From NCBI RefSeq assembly GCF_030973515.1, contig NZ_JARGZA010000014.1:1-64000 (forward strand): a DNA stretch of 64,000 nucleotides, read 5' to 3'. The stretch comes from Jannaschia maritima (lineage in GTDB: Bacteria; Pseudomonadota; Alphaproteobacteria; Rhodobacterales; Rhodobacteraceae). The notes beneath the pieces were generated by a model. That model made no database searches. It was not told the origin of the DNA and saw nothing but the letters and a program-made list of their open reading frames with translations. The position numbers were made by a program, and so were the translations under genes. Positions 59,937 to 64,000 of this stretch are shown here, one piece after another (positions within the stretch are counted from its first letter, which is position 1; each line of letters starts with the position of its first letter).

Positions 59937-60329
59937 ATGCCCTTCGCGGACGACAGCCTGTTCACCCTGACCCTTCCCCAGATCGCCGGCCTGGTCGCGG
60001 TGTCGGCGGCGATGGCGGGCATGGCCGCATGCATCGCCTTCGCCGCCGGGGGCGCGCGCCGCCCCTGGCGCGTCCTCGCCGCGGTCCTGGCGTTCTGGCT
60101 GTTCGCTTGGCTGTCGCCGCAGGGGCACTACGCCTATTACCGGATCGTCTTGGACGACCTGCCCGCGCAATGGGTGATCGGCGCGCCGCCCGGCCCCGGC
60201 GCGGTGCTGCGGGCGCTATTCTTCGGGAACGGCACGCTCGCGGGGATCGGGCGGGGCCTCTTGGGCTGGGCGCTGATCGGCTGGGCCGTGCTCGGCGGCG
60301 GACGACACGGGGCCGCCCCCCGGACCTGA
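59937..60329 (+). CDS. Hypothetical membrane protein
   Basis: The 130-residue protein has three or so hydrophobic segments (IAGLVAVSAAMAGMAACIAF, VLAAVLAFWLFAWLSPQGHY, LLGWALIGWAVLGGG) and no recognised domain. It is divergent from the ABC exporter gene. Base composition is that of the core genome. Confidence 0.65.
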   Translation: MPFADDSLFTLTLPQIAGLVAVSAAMAGMAACIAFAAGGARRPWRVLAAVLAFWLFAWLSPQGHYAYYRIVLDDLPAQWVIGAPPGPGAVLRALFFGNGTLAGIGRGLLGWALIGWAVLGGGRHGAAPRT

Positions 60330-60336
60330 CCCGGCA

Positions 60337-61563
60337 TCACCGGGCGTCCGACCCCTCCGCCCGCTCGCCCGCCCGGGGGGCCAGGCCATACGGCGCGGCA
60401 AGGGCCCAGACGTGGTCGGGCACCATGTGGCGCATCCGCCCCGGCGCGGCGCGGCGCAGGTGCACGATCGCCTCGATGGCCTTCATCTCCAGCCGGGCGC
60501 GGGCGAACTCGGTCCCCCGGGGGCCGATGCGCGGCTGCAGCCAGGACACCACGGGCCGCAGCCAGCGCGGCATCCGGCGCAGGGGCAGCCCGCCCGCCGC
60601 GCGTTCGGTGTTCGCCAGGAAGCCCGCCACCGCGCCCCGGCGCGACCCCTTCGAGGCGGGCGCCGACAGGACCACCGCGTCCCCCAGCCCGTCCAGCATC
60701 GCCGCGCCCCGGTCGTTGCGCACGATCACCCACTGGTCCCCGTCGCCGCCCATATAGCCCACCACCACGTCCGCCAGGCGGTTGGCATAGTCGGTGCAGG
60801 TCCGGCAGGTCAGCGGAAAGAAGTCGTCCGGCAGGTCCGACAGCGGCAGGTCCAGGAACGGAACCGTGCGCACCGCCCCGTCCCGGAACCGGATCTCGAC
60901 GCGGTAATCGGCCCGGAACTCCAGATAGGTGACGTCGCCGGGCCGGTCGGTCAGGCGCGACAGGAAGTGGTGGAAGTTGCTCAGCGTGGTGTTGTCCGAG
61001 CACGGCGTGCCGATCACGAACAGCGCGTCCAGCCCCAGCTCCGCCTCCACCGCGCGCAGGGCGTGGACCTGGCAGGGCACGCCGATCACCGCGATGCGCC
61101 GGTGCCCCGCCGCGGCGGCAGGGCCCAGCAGCGCCAGCAGCGGCGCGAACCCCATCCGCATCCCCCGCGCCTGGGCCATGTCGGCGGGGTCGGTCACGAT
61201 CACGGGCACGCCCCGGAACGGGTCGTCCGGATGCGCGGCCAGCGTCAGCACGGCGTCCACCACCCCCCGCCGCAACAGGTCGGCCCCCAGCGCGCTGACA
61301 AGGCCCGTCCATTGCGCGCCCGGAAGCGGATCGCGCATCCGCGCCCGGTGGATCGCCACGCGCGGCCCGAAGAACGGATCGTCCTCGCCCGTCCCGTGCA
61401 CCCGCCGTTGCGCGGCCGGATAGTCCGGCACCGTGAACTGGCACGCCGTCCCGCATCGCCGTGCCAGACCTTCCAGCCGAGACAGCCCGCAATCGGTGCA
61501 CATCGCGCCACGAGGCGCGGCGGGCGGCAGCGTGGGCGCGGAGGGGGCGGACCGATCGAGCAT
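60337..61563 (-). CDS. FrhB-family (F420 hydrogenase/dehydrogenase beta subunit-like) iron-sulfur flavoprotein
   Basis: The 408-residue protein matches the FrhB/BciB group: an N-terminal cysteine region (CTDCGLSRLEG), HRRIAVIGVPCQVHALRAVE, LFVIGTPCSDNTTLSNFHHF, and PLTCRTCTDYANRLADVVVG with clustered cysteines for [4Fe-4S] centres. Members reduce F420-type or other substrates with FAD. One branch (BciB) is the 8-vinyl reductase of bacteriochlorophyll synthesis, another modifies sugars. The branch cannot be settled here. The start ATG at 61563 (MLDRSAPSAP) is preferred, and an ATG at 61677 is also in frame. Confidence 0.75.
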   Translation of the reverse strand: MLDRSAPSAPTLPPAAPRGAMCTDCGLSRLEGLARRCGTACQFTVPDYPAAQRRVHGTGEDDPFFGPRVAIHRARMRDPLPGAQWTGLVSALGADLLRRGVVDAVLTLAAHPDDPFRGVPVIVTDPADMAQARGMRMGFAPLLALLGPAAAAGHRRIAVIGVPCQVHALRAVEAELGLDALFVIGTPCSDNTTLSNFHHFLSRLTDRPGDVTYLEFRADYRVEIRFRDGAVRTVPFLDLPLSDLPDDFFPLTCRTCTDYANRLADVVVGYMGGDGDQWVIVRNDRGAAMLDGLGDAVVLSAPASKGSRRGAVAGFLANTERAAGGLPLRRMPRWLRPVVSWLQPRIGPRGTEFARARLEMKAIEAIVHLRRAAPGRMRHMVPDHVWALAAPYGLAPRAGERAEGSDAR

Positions 61564-61904
61564 CCCCCGACCCTGCGCCGCGGGGGGGTGGGTGTCCAGG
61601 TGGGTGGGGGGCACGAGGGCGCGGAACGGGGCCGTTTCGAGATCAGGCAGGCCACGCGTAAGGCCGTTGAAAGGCAAGGGCGGCGTAGCTTACGGTGCAT
61701 TCGCCGTCTCGGTCTCCTGACCCGGTGTAAGCAACTCGTTTGGCGGAGAGCGGAGGTTCGCTGCGGGCGCGCAATCTCCGCAGCGCGTCCACCAGAGCAG
61801 ACGTTCTTTGTTGCACGGAGAGGGATCGTATAAGCGTAAAGCCTCAAGACTGGCTTGACGCGTGGTTCGCTCACCCGATGGGACGTTGCCGGGTCTAGCG
61901 TGCC
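61564..61904. other. Border between core DNA and AT-rich insertion, no gene seen
   Basis: GC content falls sharply from about 61680. No frame with a start, ribosome site and coding character is seen. The upstream alternative start of the FrhB-family gene reaches to 61677. Confidence 0.5.
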
Positions 61905-64000
61905 TCATTGGGTTTGGCTTTCCATGCCCAAGTTTAGCCGTTGAGTAGCCGACGCAAATTCATCCAACGCGTCAGTTTCGTAATAGGTGTAACGAGCATC
62001 ATCACCGCCACTTATGCCGTATTTGAAGTAGAGGTCCCTGCCTGTAAGGAAGATGACTGGCCGCTCGTAGCTGCCATACTGCAACTTGCCCGCATGTTGC
62101 CTCAAGAACGTCGCGGCTAAAGATTTCTCATTGTCAGAAAACTCCTCTTTCAATACCGAAAACACAAGCGCCGCCTCTGGAAACTGCTTGCCAAGGGCAG
62201 CCATGCGCGCAAAATCTATTGACTTGAGCGCTTCAGTCGCAAACGATTTGCATTCGGCGAACACCAGTTTTGGATCAGCCAGTACGTCAAATCGCCCAAC
62301 CTCACGCAGCCAACAAACCAAATCCGCTTCGTATCTTTCTTCAGCAGAGGTTAGTTCCAAGCCGGTACAAAATGTGAGTTGATCGTCGCGCCCGCCGACC
62401 TCACTTAGAATCCGAGCCGTCAGCAAGGATGCATAAGAACCTCTGGCATAGTCAGGCGTAGCAAACGGTCCAACCAACCGATATTTCCAGTTTCCGGATC
62501 GCCCGTCGATGTCGTCTTGAGGAAACTCGAAGTCTTGTCGGCATAGCTCGCACTTTAAGGCATATTTGATTGCCTCAAGATCATACCAGTTGACACTGAA
62601 GCAATGTGGACATTTCACTTCAACACCCAGTTGGAGAACATTGTAGCCGATCAGCCGAGACACAAGCGATTTTCTGGTCACCCCTTCCTGTCCAACCACT
62701 TTGACGTGTTTGTCCAAATCTGTCAGTGAAATCGAACGTGTTGGAAAACTCTCCTCTTTCACTTCATCGCCGCTGGCACGGATGCGTTGGCCCATCGCAT
62801 ATTTATTAAAGAATCTGAGGCGCTCGGCGGAGCCGAAAATTCCGACTGCGTACAAAGCAGAAGCCTCACGGGAGAGGGATGAAAACATCTGTTGAGCTAT
62901 CCGGCCAGCCTCAGACTGGCCTGTCGAAAACCCTGCGGCTTCGAAATACTTCGAGAAATAGTGGATGGGCGGGTTTTTCTTAATCGTTTCGCCGCTACCC
63001 GAGAAACGTTGTGGAAAGCACCATCCCTCACTATTCACGATGGTCTTGCAGTCAACTGAAAGCCGCCAACGCAATCTTCTGTCCACATTGAATGGAAGCG
63101 TGGTTGCTAGCCCATAACGATGGTAGTTGTCGGAGACCGTTAACACATTGACCCAACTGTAGTCGTTATGTGAATGCCCAGCATCGTCGCCGAACCCAGG
63201 GTCAAGTGTGTCAAACCGGAAATACTCGTCATCATCTTGCTCGATGATTTTGGACTGTTCGACAGCATAGGGCCGTGAGACCTCGACACCTACTGAAGAA
63301 CGGTTGTTCGAGTGACCTTGCCACACCCTGTCTCGCCGACTTTTGATTGAGATTATTCCCGGCTTCCAATCGGAAATGTCCGCTTGAAGGTTCTGGACCA
63401 TCTCTTCTGAAGAGATGGATCGCGCGAGCTCAAGTGTTGCATTGCGTCCAAACCTGTTTCCACTCACAGGTCGATGGTAGCGTTCGGCAAGCTTTGCCAA
63501 TTCCTCTTTGGCCTCAAGCCAAAAATCAATAGGAATTGGGTGGACTCGACCGAGAGCTTGCGCTCTCAAGTTCCAAAAATCGATCAGATCGTAATTCGAT
63601 TTGGGATCGAACAGGAAGAATGTCGGATCCCTTACGCCATATTGGCTCGGTTCGAGGTTGAAGGCAGTAAGGGCGATCTCGCTGGCAAACTGCTCAAACG
63701 TTCGATTGCGCCAAGCAGTTGAAAATTCTTCGACTTCGGTAGGGTCAAACACATAGCGATAATCCTGGCTTAAGTATGCAGAAGAACCCTCGTCCAGGAA
63801 CTTTCCATACATCGCGGCAGCGGCTAAAGAATGTCCCGCGCCTGTATAGGTTTGAAAGTGGTCTCTGTGATCTTCCCGCAGAACGAATTTCCGCTCTTTC
63901 TGGTAGCTTTCTTGAAGAACGGCGGAAACTCCCAAACCCATTTTTGGCCCGCTGGCTCCCCACTGTTTGTTGTCCCAGAAGTTCTCGAGCGGAACAACCT
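61905..64000 (-). CDS. AT-rich protein with zinc-ribbon and PD-(D/E)XK-like nuclease signature, 5' end beyond window
   Basis: The frame is open to the right edge (PLENFWDNKQWGASGPK precedes the internal Met at 63941), so the N-terminus is missing and at least 698 residues are seen. Near its C-terminal third it has a zinc-ribbon-like pair of CxxC motifs (VKCPHCFSVNW, LKCELCRQDF). A nuclease-like block follows (RYEADLVCWLREVG, then DPKLVFAECKSFATEAL), where D...ECK fits the PD-(D/E)XK fold of restriction-type enzymes. GC content is far below that of the core genes, so it is recent foreign DNA. A defence role is likely, but no named system is recognised. Confidence 0.65.
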   Translation of the reverse strand, partial: VVPLENFWDNKQWGASGPKMGLGVSAVLQESYQKERKFVLREDHRDHFQTYTGAGHSLAAAAMYGKFLDEGSSAYLSQDYRYVFDPTEVEEFSTAWRNRTFEQFASEIALTAFNLEPSQYGVRDPTFFLFDPKSNYDLIDFWNLRAQALGRVHPIPIDFWLEAKEELAKLAERYHRPVSGNRFGRNATLELARSISSEEMVQNLQADISDWKPGIISIKSRRDRVWQGHSNNRSSVGVEVSRPYAVEQSKIIEQDDDEYFRFDTLDPGFGDDAGHSHNDYSWVNVLTVSDNYHRYGLATTLPFNVDRRLRWRLSVDCKTIVNSEGWCFPQRFSGSGETIKKNPPIHYFSKYFEAAGFSTGQSEAGRIAQQMFSSLSREASALYAVGIFGSAERLRFFNKYAMGQRIRASGDEVKEESFPTRSISLTDLDKHVKVVGQEGVTRKSLVSRLIGYNVLQLGVEVKCPHCFSVNWYDLEAIKYALKCELCRQDFEFPQDDIDGRSGNWKYRLVGPFATPDYARGSYASLLTARILSEVGGRDDQLTFCTGLELTSAEERYEADLVCWLREVGRFDVLADPKLVFAECKSFATEALKSIDFARMAALGKQFPEAALVFSVLKEEFSDNEKSLAATFLRQHAGKLQYGSYERPVIFLTGRDLYFKYGISGGDDARYTYYETDALDEFASATQRLNLGMESQTQ

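Noticed and set aside
1-64000. CRISPR arrays or rRNA genes
   Set aside because: No regularly spaced short repeats and no rRNA sequence were seen.

Overview
The window reads as chromosomal DNA of a high-GC alphaproteobacterium, most likely a member of the Rhodobacteraceae. Support comes from the petABC cytochrome bc1 operon with a tat-type Rieske leader, an HRm-like HU protein, a THI-box thiBPQ operon, very GC-rich codon use, and many 4-bp ATGA overlaps between genes. The genus cannot be fixed from the sequence.

Layout. Positions 1-20281 are ordinary core genome: an edge-truncated DsbA-like thiol oxidoreductase, a cellulose-synthase-like glycosyltransferase with a GspE-type N-domain, topoisomerase IB, the ade-amn adenine pair, HU, two EamA transporters, aroC, a TPP riboswitch with thiBPQ, petABC, GST, GNAT, mtaB, dapF and tRNA-Lys(UUU). 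Positions 20282 to about 54600 are an accessory island that starts directly at the tRNA-Lys 3' end. It carries a type III secretion system (T3SS), its probable secreted proteins, and several decayed insertion sequences. From about 54680 to 61680 core genes resume: a thioesterase, YggT, a monooxygenase-fold protein, a class IV aminotransferase, a sulfotransferase-like protein, an ABC exporter and an FrhB-family protein. The last 2 kb is AT-rich foreign DNA with one large gene that has a PD-(D/E)XK-like nuclease signature and runs off the right edge.

The T3SS lies in two divergent blocks. The minus-strand block runs luxR, a companion gene, then sctI-J-K-L-N-O-Q-R-S-T-U. The plus-strand block runs a small gene, a secretin N-domain gene, four accessory genes including a needle candidate, then sctD-X-Y-V and a lone secretin pil_N-domain gene. 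The X-Y-V order is that of Ysc-type systems. Three standard pieces are missing here. There is no sctP ruler gene between sctO and sctQ. SctU has no NPTH self-cleavage motif. No secretin pore domain is encoded; only N-terminal secretin domains are present, in two short proteins.

Flanking the apparatus are two large paralogue-like proteins built like HlyD/MacA membrane-fusion adaptors (lipoyl halves around a long helical hairpin) but without signal peptides or membrane anchors, plus a 956-residue protein with RTX-like and hydrophobic segments. An 18-bp element of the form GGTAAG-N6-CGAAAGG lies upstream of both adaptor-like genes, the sctI operon and the secretin-domain operon, at 41-42 bp from the start codon in three of the four. 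This suggests a common regulon. The combination looks like a divergent, possibly undescribed T3SS in which adaptor-like proteins are exported substrates.
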